This document shows, one piece after another, positions 16,409 through 25,251 of a DNA stretch of 64,000 bases. The position numbers and the translations under genes are program-made. Origin of the DNA: MW101C3 sp943367595. Its GTDB lineage: Bacteria; Cyanobacteriota; Cyanobacteriia; PCC-6307; Cyanobiaceae. Each line of letters opens with the position of its first letter. The stretch's first letter is position 1. The notes under the pieces were generated by a model, which did no database searches, was not told the DNA's origin, and was given only the letters and a program-made list of their open reading frames with translations. The DNA lies in NCBI GenBank assembly GCA_943367595.1, contig CALRJS020000011.1, positions 1 to 64,000 of the forward strand, in the 5' to 3' direction.

Positions 16409-16888
16409 TCAGCGCGGTGAAACGGTGACCTTCGAATCGGATTCCAGCAGCTTGCCGCTGGTGAATTCGCTGAAGGCCGCCAGAGGCCAGGTGGCCGCTG
16501 CGATGGTGCTCTTCAGGGCCAGAGGCACATCGATCTGGATCTCGCGCATGGTGGCGTCCTTGCTGCCACGGATGGCCTGCAGATACGCGCGACCGGCCCA
16601 GCCGATGCAACCGGCGATGTAGAGGAAGGCGATGCCAGGGATCATGAAGTCGCCGGCATGGCTCCAGCGGCCATCAACGATCAGGTGGGGCAGGCCATCG
16701 GTGCCACACACGGCCTGGCTGTACATCTCGAAGCGGGCTTTGGCCTGCGGAGTGGCAGCGGCGGCGGCACGCTGCTGAAAGCGGGGGCTTTCGGAGCAGG
16801 GGGTGAGCCCGGCCACATCGGCATGGGCCACAGGGGCGAAGCCGAAGATCAGCAGGGCGGAAATCAGAACGGCGAAAAGGCGGCGCAT
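16409..16888 (-). CDS. psaF: Photosystem I reaction centre subunit III (PsaF)
   Basis: PsaF lies on the lumen side of photosystem I. The 159-residue precursor has a signal peptide ([23 protein letters not shown]), then mature [17 protein letters not shown] with the conserved paired cysteines (in LTPCSESP and AVCGTDG) and [36 protein letters not shown] forming the membrane helix. The ATG at 16888 is preferred over the longer open frame because it starts exactly at the signal peptide. It is divergent from tsaD, with about 76 bases shared upstream. Confidence 0.97.
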
Positions 16889-16964
16889 CGTATCCGGATC
16901 CGGGGAAAGGCCTGCCAGCGGGCAGGATGTCACTTGCGGAGAGTAAGGGAGGCCATGGAGGCAC

Positions 16965-18062
16965 TTGAACACCGTTCTGGCCGTCGAAACAAGTTGTGAC
17001 GAGTCAGCGGCGGCCGTGGTGCGCGGCGAGCAGGTGCTCGCCAGTGCCGTGGCCTCGCAGATCGCCGAACATGCCCGCTGGGGAGGCGTGGTGCCCGAAA
17101 TTGCCTCGCGGCGGCACGTGGAGGCGCTGCCCCAGTTGATCGCCAGTGTGATGGCCGAATCCGGCCTCGGCTTCGCCGACCTCGACGGCATCGCCGCCAC
17201 CGTGGCGCCGGGCCTGGTAGGGGCCCTGCTGGTGGGCTCGGTCACGGCCCGGACGCTGGCGCGGCTGCACGATCGTCCCTTCGTGGGGGTGCACCACCTC
17301 GAAGGTCATCTCTGTTCCGTTCATCTGGGAGACCCCCTGCCGGAGGGTCCGTTCCTGGTACTGCTGGTGAGCGGCGGCCACACCGAGCTGATCCGCGTCG
17401 ACGGCGCTGGCCACTACCGGCGCCTGGGCCGCAGCCACGACGACGCGGCCGGCGAGGCCTTCGACAAAGTGGCGCGGCTGCTGGGGCTGGGGTATCCCGG
17501 CGGTCCAGCGATCCAGGCGGCCGGAGCGCTGGGGGATCCCCTGCGCTTTCCACTGCCGAAAGGGCGCGTGTCGAGGCCGGAAGGGGGCTACCACCCCTAC
17601 GACTTCAGCTTCAGTGGCCTGAAGACGGCCGTGCTCCGACTGGTGCAGACGCTGCGCGCCGGCACCGGTGCCGCAGGGCCCGCGGATTCGCCTTCCGCCG
17701 GGGAATTGGCGCCGCAGGATCTGGCGGATGTGGCCGCCAGCTTTGAGCAGGCCGTGGTCGATGTGCTGGTGGAGCGCAGTTGCCGCTGCGCCCGCGACGA
17801 GGGACTCGGCACCCTGGTGCTGGTGGGTGGGGTGGCGGCCAACCAACGCCTGCGGCAGCGGCTGGAGGAACGCTGCGGCGCGCTGGGCCTGCATTGGCGC
17901 CGGGCACCGCTTGCCTATTGCACCGACAACGCCGCCATGATCGGCGTGGCCGCAGCCCAGCGGCTTGCCGCCGGATCCAGCAGCAGCACAGCCCTGGGGG
18001 TGGCGGCACGCCTGCCACTGCAGCAAAGCGACGCGCTCTACGAGCAACAGCCTTGCTTTTGA
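16965..18062 (+). CDS. tsaD: tRNA N6-threonylcarbamoyladenosine synthase subunit TsaD
   Basis: TsaD transfers the threonylcarbamoyl group to A37 of tRNAs that read ANN codons. VLAVETSCDES at the N-terminus, the metal-binding HHLEGH (about residues 109-114), LVSGGHTEL and DDAAGEAFDKVARLLGLGYPGGP are all diagnostic, as is DNAAMIGVAA near the end. The length of 365 residues is normal. The start is a TTG at 16965; no ATG or GTG is available in frame nearby, and a purine-rich AAGGGAGG lies 11 bases before it. It is divergent from psaF. Confidence 0.95.
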   Translation: MNTVLAVETSCDESAAAVVRGEQVLASAVASQIAEHARWGGVVPEIASRRHVEALPQLIASVMAESGLGFADLDGIAATVAPGLVGALLVGSVTARTLARLHDRPFVGVHHLEGHLCSVHLGDPLPEGPFLVLLVSGGHTELIRVDGAGHYRRLGRSHDDAAGEAFDKVARLLGLGYPGGPAIQAAGALGDPLRFPLPKGRVSRPEGGYHPYDFSFSGLKTAVLRLVQTLRAGTGAAGPADSPSAGELAPQDLADVAASFEQAVVDVLVERSCRCARDEGLGTLVLVGGVAANQRLRQRLEERCGALGLHWRRAPLAYCTDNAAMIGVAAAQRLAAGSSSSTALGVAARLPLQQSDALYEQQPCF

Positions 18063-18100
18063 TCCCTTTATGGTGGCCGGACCCGTTGTTAAGGGGGTGG

Positions 18101-18340
18101 ATGGCTTCAGCTGACACCACAGAGAACGCGCTGCTGCCGAACAGCGCACTGGCCGCATCATCCGCCGCCGCTGACGGCCTCGGCGCCGGCCAGCCCGTTG
18201 AGGTGGCGCCGGAAGAGCTGAACGCCTGGCGCCGCGGCTTCACCCCCCAAGCCGAGATCTGGAACGGCCGCCTCGCCATGCTTGGGCTCTCGCTGGGCAT
18301 CGCCACCCTGCTGCTGCTGCGCCTGGCCAGAGCTCACTGA
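18101..18340 (+). CDS. hli: High-light-inducible protein (Hli/SCP, one-helix chlorophyll-binding)
   Basis: The protein of 79 residues has an Ala-rich N-terminal half and a single C-terminal helix with the motif AEIWNGRLAMLGLSLGI, the ExxNGRLAM chlorophyll-binding motif of the LHC superfamily. Such proteins accompany chlorophyll synthesis and photosystem II assembly and are usually stress-induced. It lies 38 bases downstream of tsaD in the same direction, an arrangement common in picocyanobacteria. A GC-rich hairpin (18364-18378) follows but lacks a clear T-tract. Confidence 0.93.
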   Translation: MASADTTENALLPNSALAASSAAADGLGAGQPVEVAPEELNAWRRGFTPQAEIWNGRLAMLGLSLGIATLLLLRLARAH

Positions 18341-18406
18341 CCAGGCTTCAAGCCCACACCTTCAGGCGGTGGGCCCGCCTTCTCCTCTCAGGCTGGGAGC
18401 CACGCC

Positions 18407-19600
18407 CTATTCGCGGCCGCGCAGCGCCTGGGAAAGTTCACCGCGCTTGAGGCTCGCAGCCATCGCATCATCGGCGCTCACCTTGCCGGCCACCACAAGC
18501 TCCAGCAGCGACTGGTTGAGAGTTTTCATCCCTTCAAACGAGCTGCGCTTCATGATTTCCTCCACCTCATCAAACTCGCCACGCATCAGATAATCGCGGC
18601 AGGCGTCGGTGTTAATGAAGATGTCGTGGTAGGTGATCCGGCCACCATCGGTGCACTTGAGCAGGCCCTGGGAAATCACCGCCAGCAGCGATTCCGCCAC
18701 GTTGGCACGGATCGATTTCTGATCCTCTGAAGGGAACATGCCCAGCATCCGCTCAACGGTTTTAACAGCGGAGTTGGTGTGCAGCGTGCCGAAGACGAGG
18801 TGACCGGTCTGGGCCGCTTCAAGGGCGGTGGAGAGGGTTTCCTGGTCGCGGATCTCCCCGATCAGCAACACATCGGGATCTTCGCGCAGCGCCGCCCGCA
18901 GGGCGGTGGAGAACATTTTCGTGTGGTGGCCGATCTCCCGCTGCCGCACCAGACAGGATTTGCTGGTGTGCACGAATTCAACCGGATCCTCGATCGTGAG
19001 GATGTGCTTCGACTGGGTGGAATTCATCCAGTTGATCATCGCGGCCAGGGTGGTGGTTTTGCCACAGCCCGTGGGCCCCGTCATCAGGATCAGGCCCTTG
19101 GTGTACTTCAGGAGATTCTTGAACACCTCGGGAAGATCGAGCGCTTCCAGCGTGGGCACCTCGAAAGGGATGAGCCGCAGCACCATCGCCGGCCCCAGCA
19201 GAGACTCAAAAAGGTTGATGCGCACCCGCACGAAGCTGAAGGTATGGGAGCCGTCGTATTCCTTTTCGTCGAGAAACTCCTGGAGATCCTCTGGGGAGAG
19301 AATTTCATCCAACCAGCCCGAAAACTGTTGGTTTGTGATGACCGGCCAACCGGTCATCTGCATGTCACCGCGAAAGCGCAGGCGCGGTTCCTCCCCCACG
19401 CCAAGGTGCACATCGGAACACTTGGTTTCAAAGGCCACACGCACCACCTCCTCCAGCGTGCGGGGCGTGGCTCCGGAGGGGCGTGGCGGCGCCGGGGCCG
19501 GATTGACGCCATCCGCCGGCGTGGGCTGGGTGTCGGGCGCGGCCGCTGGGCTGGGGGGGAAGAGCGAGCTGGTCATGGATCTGGTCAAGGTTGTGGCCAT
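18407..19600 (-). CDS. pilT: Twitching-motility ATPase PilT (type IV pilus retraction)
   Basis: PilT is the hexameric ATPase that retracts type IV pili; it also matters for DNA uptake. After a Pro/Ala-rich leader of about 45 residues, the Walker A loop MTGPTGCGKTTTLAAMI, the aspartate box ILTIEDPVEF, the Walker B segment REDPDVLLIGEIRD and the His box TGHLVFGTLHTNSAVKTVERM appear in order. The AIRNLIRE-type helix of classical PilT is not obvious. The length is 397 residues; an ATG at 19576 is an alternative start. It is not clustered with other pilus genes. Confidence 0.9.
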   Translation of the reverse strand: MATTLTRSMTSSLFPPSPAAAPDTQPTPADGVNPAPAPPRPSGATPRTLEEVVRVAFETKCSDVHLGVGEEPRLRFRGDMQMTGWPVITNQQFSGWLDEILSPEDLQEFLDEKEYDGSHTFSFVRVRINLFESLLGPAMVLRLIPFEVPTLEALDLPEVFKNLLKYTKGLILMTGPTGCGKTTTLAAMINWMNSTQSKHILTIEDPVEFVHTSKSCLVRQREIGHHTKMFSTALRAALREDPDVLLIGEIRDQETLSTALEAAQTGHLVFGTLHTNSAVKTVERMLGMFPSEDQKSIRANVAESLLAVISQGLLKCTDGGRITYHDIFINTDACRDYLMRGEFDEVEEIMKRSSFEGMKTLNQSLLELVVAGKVSADDAMAASLKRGELSQALRGRE

Positions 19601-19716
19601 TTTGGAGGGAAAGTTCTCTCCTGAGAGAACGAGCGCCTGCCGTTCACTCCCGCAGCGGCCTGCCGCCGGAGCGCGCCACCGGCTCTCCTTAGGATCGCCG
19701 TCCCCGCTCGGGCCCT

Positions 19717-20838
19717 TTGATCGCCACTGCTCCGCTCGTCAGCATCGTGCTGGGCACCAGGCCCGAAGCGATCAAGCTGGCGCCGGTGATCCGCGCCTTC
19801 CAACAAGCCGAAGGCTTCCGCACCCGGGTGGTGCTCACCGGCCAGCACCGCGAAATGGTGGCGCAGGTGATGGAGCTGTTCAGCCTCACCGCTGACCGCG
19901 ACCTGGCCCTGATGACACCCCGCCAGACGCTCACCCACGTGACCTGCGCCGCCCTGGCGGGGCTGGAGCAGGACTTCACCGAGCACCGGCCGGATCTGGT
20001 GCTCGTCCAGGGCGACACCACCACCGCCTTCGCTTCCGCCCTGGCGGCCTTCTACCAGCAGATCCCGGTGGGGCACGTGGAAGCCGGTCTGCGCACCGAC
20101 AACCTGCTCGATCCCTTCCCCGAGGAAGCCAACCGCCGGCTGATTTCCCAGATCGGCCAGCTGCATTTCGCCCCCACCTCGGTGTCGGAGGCGAACCTGC
20201 TGGCTTCCGGGGTGGTGGGACAGGTGCTGGTCACAGGCAACACCGTGATCGATGCGCTGCTGCTGATGGCGGAGCAGGCGCCGCTGCTGCAGCTTCCCGG
20301 CCTCGACTGGACGCAGCAGCGGGTGATCCTGGCCACCGTGCACCGCCGGGAGAACTGGGGAGAGCGGCTGCGCGCCATCGGTGAGGGCTTCCTGCGCCTG
20401 CTGGAACAGCACCCCGACACCGCCCTGCTGCTGCCGCTGCACCGCAACCCCACCGTTCGGGAACCGCTGCAGCAGATGCTGGGCGATCATCCGCGGGCCT
20501 TTCTCACCGAGCCGCTCGATTACGACGAGCTGGTGGGAGCGATCCGCGGTTGCACGCTGCTGCTCACCGACTCCGGCGGCCTGCAGGAAGAGGCCCCAGC
20601 CCTGGGCAAACCGGTGCTGGTGCTGCGACGCACCACGGAACGTCCGGAAGCGGTGTCTGCGGGCACAGCGCGGTTGATCGGCACCGATGCGACAGCGATT
20701 GCCACGGAAGCCGGGCGCCTGCTCGACGACCCTGCGGCCTACGCGGCCATGGCCATGGCCCACAACCCCTTCGGGGACGGCCAGGCGAGCGGCAGGATCG
20801 TCGCGGCCTGCCGGGCCTTCCTGGCAGAACGGAGCTGA
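19717..20838 (+). CDS. wecB: UDP-N-acetylglucosamine 2-epimerase (non-hydrolysing)
   Basis: The enzyme interconverts UDP-GlcNAc and UDP-ManNAc for surface polysaccharides. Family blocks are VLGTRPEAIKLAPVIRAF, LTGQHREM, VQGDTTTAFASALAAFY, HVEAGLRTDN, PFPEEANRRLISQIG and LLTDSGGLQEEAPALGKPVLVLRRTTERPE. The total of 373 residues is normal. The start is a TTG at 19717 right before the first strand. It is divergent from pilT. Degenerate tandem repeats begin at its stop codon. Confidence 0.94.
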   Translation: MIATAPLVSIVLGTRPEAIKLAPVIRAFQQAEGFRTRVVLTGQHREMVAQVMELFSLTADRDLALMTPRQTLTHVTCAALAGLEQDFTEHRPDLVLVQGDTTTAFASALAAFYQQIPVGHVEAGLRTDNLLDPFPEEANRRLISQIGQLHFAPTSVSEANLLASGVVGQVLVTGNTVIDALLLMAEQAPLLQLPGLDWTQQRVILATVHRRENWGERLRAIGEGFLRLLEQHPDTALLLPLHRNPTVREPLQQMLGDHPRAFLTEPLDYDELVGAIRGCTLLLTDSGGLQEEAPALGKPVLVLRRTTERPEAVSAGTARLIGTDATAIATEAGRLLDDPAAYAAMAMAHNPFGDGQASGRIVAACRAFLAERS

Positions 20839-20972
20839 ACGGGCGGCTGGACTGAGCTGCCAGTGGGGCTGATCTGACAGTTGGCCGGAGCTGAGAGTGA
20901 GCCTGCTCTGGCAGTGAGCCTGATCTGCCGGTTGGCCTGAGCTGGCAATGAGACTGCCCTGCCAGTTGGCTT
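20832..20972. repeat. Degenerate 17-base tandem repeats starting at the wecB stop
   Basis: Seven consecutive 17-base units run from 20854 to 20972 (starts 20854, 20871, 20888, 20905, 20922, 20939, 20956), with a rough consensus GAGCTGCCAGTTGGCCT. An eighth related 17-mer at 20832-20848 contains the last bases and TGA stop of wecB and is separated from the array by five bases. The array fills nearly the whole gap to the next gene. Confidence 0.75.
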
Positions 20973-20999
20973 GGGCAGCTGGCCTGATCGAAGCGGGAT

Positions 21000-22163
21000 T
21001 CAGCTGCCGGGGCGTTTCTTCGCCCAGGGGGGCAGATCGATGAACACCTGGGTGCCCGGTTCGAGGCCGGAGAGGATCTGGGTGTTGCGGCCGCTGCTGG
21101 AGCCGAGCGTCACCGGCTGGAAGGTGGGCTGGTTGTCCTTGCCCACCAGCAGCACCCCGGGCCGCCCTTCTTCGGTGACCACCGCAACGGTGGGAACAAG
21201 GGTCTGGGCCGGCAGGGTGCCGGTCTTGAAGTCGATGTCGGCAGTCATGCCGATCCGCAGCTCGCTGTGGGGGTCGGTGAACAGCAGCTTCACGTCAAAG
21301 GAGGTGACGTTGTTGGTCTTCACCGCCCGGGGAGCGATCTGGCGCACGCGCGCGGTGAAGCGGCGCTCCGGGAAGGCATCGACCCGCATGGTGGCGATCT
21401 GACCGAGGCGGATGCGGCCGATGTCGCTTTCCGGCACCTTGGCCACCGCCTCCAGGCCGCGGGCGAGCTCCACCACCGATGAGCTGGAGGCGCCCGCATT
21501 GGCGGAGGCCGAGGTGGTGGGGGTGACGAAGGCGCCGGGGTCGGCGAAGCGCTGGGTGATCACGCCGTCGAAGGGTGCGCGGATGGTGAGCTCGCCGCGC
21601 TCGACATCCCGCTGAGCGTTGCGCTGCCGGGCCGCATCCAGAGCCGCCTTGCTGGTGAGCATGCGGGTGCGGAAGGTGACGATGTCGTCCTGGCTGATCG
21701 CTCCCTGCTGGTAGAGCCTCTGGCGGCGTTCGAACTCCGAGCGGCTGCGGGCGTACTCGGCGGCCGCCTGCCGCTCCTGGGCCAGCAGTTCATTCTCCCG
21801 ATCGCGCAGGTCACCGCTGTCCATCAGGGCGATGGGTTGGCCGGCCCGCACGAGATCGCCCTCATCCACGAACAGGTCGGCAAGGACACCCCCCCGCTTG
21901 GGGCTGACGTTGACGCTGCGGGCCGCTTCCAGCTCGCCGCTGGCTGTGACGATGCCCGGCAGGCTGCCGCGCTCAGCCTTCACCACATAGGTGGCGAGCG
22001 ATTGCTGCTGCTGGGTGGTGCTGCGCTGGCGCTGCCAGAGGGCCGCACCACCGATCAGGATCACGGCTGCGGCCACCCCTGCCCACAGGGGCCAGCGCCG
22101 CTTCCTCGGGCTGGGCCGGCGCGGGGCGGCCGGAACCGGTTGTTCCTGGGGCGGTGTCAACAC
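21000..22163 (-). CDS. HlyD/RND-type membrane fusion protein of an efflux system
   Basis: Membrane fusion proteins bridge an inner-membrane pump to the outer membrane. A positively charged N-terminus (PRKRRWPLWAGVAAAVILIGGAALW) gives one membrane helix. It is followed by a lipoyl half-domain (TASGELEAARSVNVSPKRGGVLADLFVDEGD), a coiled-coil hairpin (RENELLAQERQAAAEYARSRSEFERRQRL), the second lipoyl half (RAPFDGVITQRFADPGAFV) and beta-barrel segments. The GTG at 22163 gives 387 residues; an ATG at 22286 would overlap the divergent ychF start codon. No pump subunit lies beside it, so its partner is elsewhere. Confidence 0.8.
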   Translation of the reverse strand: MLTPPQEQPVPAAPRRPSPRKRRWPLWAGVAAAVILIGGAALWQRQRSTTQQQQSLATYVVKAERGSLPGIVTASGELEAARSVNVSPKRGGVLADLFVDEGDLVRAGQPIALMDSGDLRDRENELLAQERQAAAEYARSRSEFERRQRLYQQGAISQDDIVTFRTRMLTSKAALDAARQRNAQRDVERGELTIRAPFDGVITQRFADPGAFVTPTTSASANAGASSSSVVELARGLEAVAKVPESDIGRIRLGQIATMRVDAFPERRFTARVRQIAPRAVKTNNVTSFDVKLLFTDPHSELRIGMTADIDFKTGTLPAQTLVPTVAVVTEEGRPGVLLVGKDNQPTFQPVTLGSSSGRNTQILSGLEPGTQVFIDLPPWAKKRPGS

Positions 22164-22284
22164 CGGCGCGGGGCGAAGGGCGGAGCGGGGAATGACGGTC
22201 AGCGGTCGCTGTAACCAGTCTTGATGGTCGCGGCGGAAAACGTGGCCATGGGAGGCCCGGGGGGCGCCGTTTAGATTTCGCGCC

Positions 22285-23376
22285 ATGCTCAAAGCCGGAA
22301 TCGTGGGGCTGCCCAACGTGGGCAAATCCACCCTCTTCAACGCCCTGGTGGCCAACGCCCAGGCCCAGGCCGCCAACTTTCCGTTCTGCACGATCGAGCC
22401 GAACGTCGGCTCCGTGGCGGTGCCCGACGGGCGCCTGAACAGGCTTGCGGAGGTGTCCAGTTCCCGCGAGATCGTGCCCACCCGGGTGGAGTTCGTCGAC
22501 ATCGCCGGCCTGGTGAAGGGCGCCAGCCAGGGCGAAGGGCTCGGCAACAAATTCCTCGCCAACATCCGCGAGGTGGACGCGATCGTGCACGTGGTGCGTT
22601 GCTTCGAGGACGACGACGTGATCCACGTGGCTGGGCAGGTGGATCCCGCCCACGACGCCGAGATCATCAATCTGGAGCTGGCTCTCGCTGACCTGACCCA
22701 GGTGGAGAAGCGGCGGGAACGGCTCAAGAAGCAGGCCCGCACCAGCAAGGAAGCCCAGGCGGAAGATGAGGTGCTGGGCCGGATCGCCGCAGCGCTGGAA
22801 GCCGGTGCACCGGCGCGCGGGGTTGCCCTCAGCGCCGACGAGCGCGAGACGATCCGTCCGCTCGGCCTGCTCACCCTCAAGCCGATCATCTACGCCACCA
22901 ACGTCTCGGAAGACGACCTGGCGGCCGGCAACGACCACAGCGACGCCGTGGTGTCCCTCGCCCAGCGTGAAGGGGCAGAGGTGGTGCGGATTTCAGCGCA
23001 GGTGGAGGCGGAGCTGGTGGAGCTCGGCGAGGCCGAGCGCGCCGACTATCTCGACGGGCTGGGGGTGAGCGAAGGAGGGTTGCAGAGCCTGATCCGCGCC
23101 ACCTACCAGCTGCTGGGCCTGCGCACCTACTTCACCACCGGCGAGAAGGAAACCCGGGCCTGGACGATCACTGCCGGCATGACCGCGCCCCAGGCCGCCG
23201 GCGTGATCCACACCGACTTTGAGCGGGGCTTCATCCGCGCCCAGACCGTGGCCTACGCGCAGCTGATCGAAGCGGGCTCCCTGCCCGAAGCACGCAACCG
23301 AGGCTGGCTGCGCAGCGAGGGCAAGGAGTATGTGGTGGCCGAAGGCGACGTGATGGAGTTCCTGTTCAACGTCTGA
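22285..23376 (+). CDS. ychF: Redox-regulated ATPase YchF (OBG family)
   Basis: YchF is a universally conserved ribosome-associated P-loop NTPase that prefers ATP. The N-terminal G1 loop is GIVGLPNVGKSTLFNAL, G3 appears as DIAGLVKGASQGEGLGNKFL, and the G4-equivalent is YATNVSEDDL, with Asn replaced as usual in YchF. The C-terminal TGS-like domain YFTTGEKETRAWTITAGMTAPQAAGVIHTDFERGFIRAQ is intact. The protein has 363 residues. It is divergent from the membrane fusion protein gene. Confidence 0.96.
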   Translation: MLKAGIVGLPNVGKSTLFNALVANAQAQAANFPFCTIEPNVGSVAVPDGRLNRLAEVSSSREIVPTRVEFVDIAGLVKGASQGEGLGNKFLANIREVDAIVHVVRCFEDDDVIHVAGQVDPAHDAEIINLELALADLTQVEKRRERLKKQARTSKEAQAEDEVLGRIAAALEAGAPARGVALSADERETIRPLGLLTLKPIIYATNVSEDDLAAGNDHSDAVVSLAQREGAEVVRISAQVEAELVELGEAERADYLDGLGVSEGGLQSLIRATYQLLGLRTYFTTGEKETRAWTITAGMTAPQAAGVIHTDFERGFIRAQTVAYAQLIEAGSLPEARNRGWLRSEGKEYVVAEGDVMEFLFNV

Positions 23377-23721
23377 CCCGGCTTCAACGGTCTTCCGACG
23401 TTGAGGCTGGAACACGGATGGAACGGTTGAGGCTGTGGCATGACGTCATCGGTCAGCATCAGCCGGCTCGGGCCACCTGGGCGACTCTGGCGACTCAGAG
23501 CAGCATGCAGCATCGGCAGCGTCGGGCGCATTGGCTGATCCTGAGGGGTACCTGGGCGATGGGCGCGGATCAGCCGGGGCTCAGCTCAGCCGAGGTTCCA
23601 CACCAACAGACAGTTGGGGGGTAAGCCCCGCACAGAACGTTGCGCCGCCCTTTGCTTTGGCTTCGGTTGCCCAGGCGGTGTCGGCCTTCGGCGAGGATGG
23701 TGTCCGACGAGGCGAACCCTG
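23377..23721. other. 345-base intergenic region without a convincing gene
   Basis: This stretch lies between ychF and a small hypothetical gene on the same strand. Small open frames occur on both strands but none resembles a protein family. There is an imperfect direct repeat of GTTGAGGCTG (about 23400 and 23424), and short Gln/Trp-codon-like repeats (CTGGGCGACT, CTGGCGACTC) occur near 23478-23500. No terminator with a T-tract was found. Confidence 0.5.
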
Positions 23722-24054
23722 ATGAACCCCTCCCAGGAGCCCTCTGCAGGCAGCACGGCGGCAGCCGGGAACCAGCCGGCTGCTGAGCCGCCGCTGGCCG
23801 AGGTCACCAGCGGCACCGCGGCAACCCCCGACGGCACTGCCGGATCCGCCGCCGGCGCGCTCAATGCCGGCACCCACAACTTCGAGATTCAGAAGGAGCT
23901 GCACCAGCGCATCCGCAACGACCCCGACTACGACGACTGGGAGTACGGCACCGAGCCCCTGCCTCACGAGCAGCAGGGCTGGATTTCCCGGCCCGCCCCG
24001 GGCGGAGGGTCAGATCACGCTGGAGGCGCTGGCATGGGGGTGGACGCGGGCTAA
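23722..24054 (+). CDS. Hypothetical protein, small and acidic
   Basis: The protein is 110 residues long and not recognised. The first half is low-complexity (Ala, Gly, Thr, Pro). A denser segment at about residues 52-86 (HNFEIQKELHQRIRNDPDYDDWEYG...) looks like a helix followed by an acidic aromatic patch and is the likely conserved part. The C-terminal 15 residues overlap the end of the convergent MFS gene by 45 bases. No signal peptide or membrane helix is evident. Confidence 0.5.
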   Translation: MNPSQEPSAGSTAAAGNQPAAEPPLAEVTSGTAATPDGTAGSAAGALNAGTHNFEIQKELHQRIRNDPDYDDWEYGTEPLPHEQQGWISRPAPGGGSDHAGGAGMGVDAG

Positions 24055-25251
24055 GGGCCGCACCAGGGTGAGGCCCAGCAGGCAGAGCGCCGCCATCGCC
24101 AGCCAGAGGCCGGCCCCATGCCGCTGCTGGTCGAGGAACAGGCCCGCCACCTGGGGCGCCACGAAGGCACTCACCGCAAAACACTGCGAGAACAGCGCCA
24201 TGGCCATGCCTTGATGGGCGGGGGGCGTGATCTCCACCACTGCTTCGGTGGCCGTGGGCAGAAAGGCGGCCACAGCCGCCGCCAGCGGCAGCTGGGCCAG
24301 CAGCAGCACCGTGAGGCTGTGCCAGCCCAGGCTCGAGAAGGCCAGCAGGGAGCTGCCGAGCGCGAAACCCAGCAGGCTCAGTCCGAGCCCGAAGGCCACC
24401 GAGCGCTCTGACAGCCAGCGCCCCAGCGGCCATTGCAGGGCCAGCAGGAGCCCCAGCTGCAGCGCCAGCAGCAGAGCACCGGTGCTCTCCGGCAGGGGGG
24501 GGCGGGCCAGCCCGCCGCGCACCAGATCCAGGGGCAGGGCGCCCTGCAGCAGGGCCACCATGCCGGTGGACAGCACCGTCATCGCCAGCAGGGGCAGCAG
24601 GGGCCGCACCCATCCCTGCCAGGAATCGAGTCGGATGTCGGCACTGCGGGCTGGTGCCGGCGGCAGCGGCCGGCGCAGCAGCAGGCTCAGCAGCACGACC
24701 ATGCAGGCGATGTCGACGAGGAAGATGCCCCTCAACCGGCCAAGGGCCGCCAGCCCGGAGCCCAGCAGCACGCCGGTGGCGATGCCAAGCGCATCAGCGG
24801 TGCGCACCAGCGCGAAGGCGCGGCTGGAAGGCAACGGCGCGCAGCTCTGGGTCACGGCGAGTTCGATCGCGGGCCACCAGAGCCCGAGGGCCAGTCCGAT
24901 CAGCATCTGCCCGCTCACGTAGGCGGGAAAGCTGGTGGCGCTGTAGAGGCGCGCGTCGGCCAGCACCGAGATCAAGGCGGCCAGCACGATCGGGCCATTG
25001 CAGGAGCGGCCGCGGTCGAGCCACCAGCCGCAAAGCAACCGACCGGCCGTACCGGCCAGTGCGGCTGCCGCCAGCCCCTGCCCGACCGCGGTGGCGGAGA
25101 AGCCGGCGTTGTGGAACACCACAGCGGTGAGATAGATCACGCCGCCGCCACCAAGGCCGCTCAGCAGCCGCATCCAGCACAATTGCTGCAGGGGCGCGGG
25201 AAACTGGAGGAACCAGCCGAGGCCGCTTGCCCCTGCGCGACGTCGTGTCAA
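24010..25251 (-). CDS. Major facilitator superfamily transporter
   Basis: The 413-residue protein has about 12 hydrophobic helices. The loop after the second helix contains GRLLCGWWLDRGR, which matches the MFS G-x-x-x-D-R-x-G-R motif. A long central loop (RSADIRLDSWQGWVRP) divides the two halves. The substrate is unknown. The start at 25251 overlaps the 5' end of the divergent alpha/beta-hydrolase gene by up to 25 bases; an internal ATG at 25173 would remove the overlap but shorten the first helix. Confidence 0.8.
   Translation of the reverse strand: MTRRRAGASGLGWFLQFPAPLQQLCWMRLLSGLGGGGVIYLTAVVFHNAGFSATAVGQGLAAAALAGTAGRLLCGWWLDRGRSCNGPIVLAALISVLADARLYSATSFPAYVSGQMLIGLALGLWWPAIELAVTQSCAPLPSSRAFALVRTADALGIATGVLLGSGLAALGRLRGIFLVDIACMVVLLSLLLRRPLPPAPARSADIRLDSWQGWVRPLLPLLAMTVLSTGMVALLQGALPLDLVRGGLARPPLPESTGALLLALQLGLLLALQWPLGRWLSERSVAFGLGLSLLGFALGSSLLAFSSLGWHSLTVLLLAQLPLAAAVAAFLPTATEAVVEITPPAHQGMAMALFSQCFAVSAFVAPQVAGLFLDQQRHGAGLWLAMAALCLLGLTLVRPLARVHPHASASSVI

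Noticed and set aside
18364..18378. Hairpin after the hli gene as a terminator
   Set aside because: The GGCGG/CCGCC stem is followed by a mixed TTCTCCTCTC stretch rather than a convincing T-run.
23418..23624. Small open frame between ychF and the hypothetical gene
   Set aside because: The translation is Arg/Gln/His-rich and shows no conserved pattern or ribosome-binding site.
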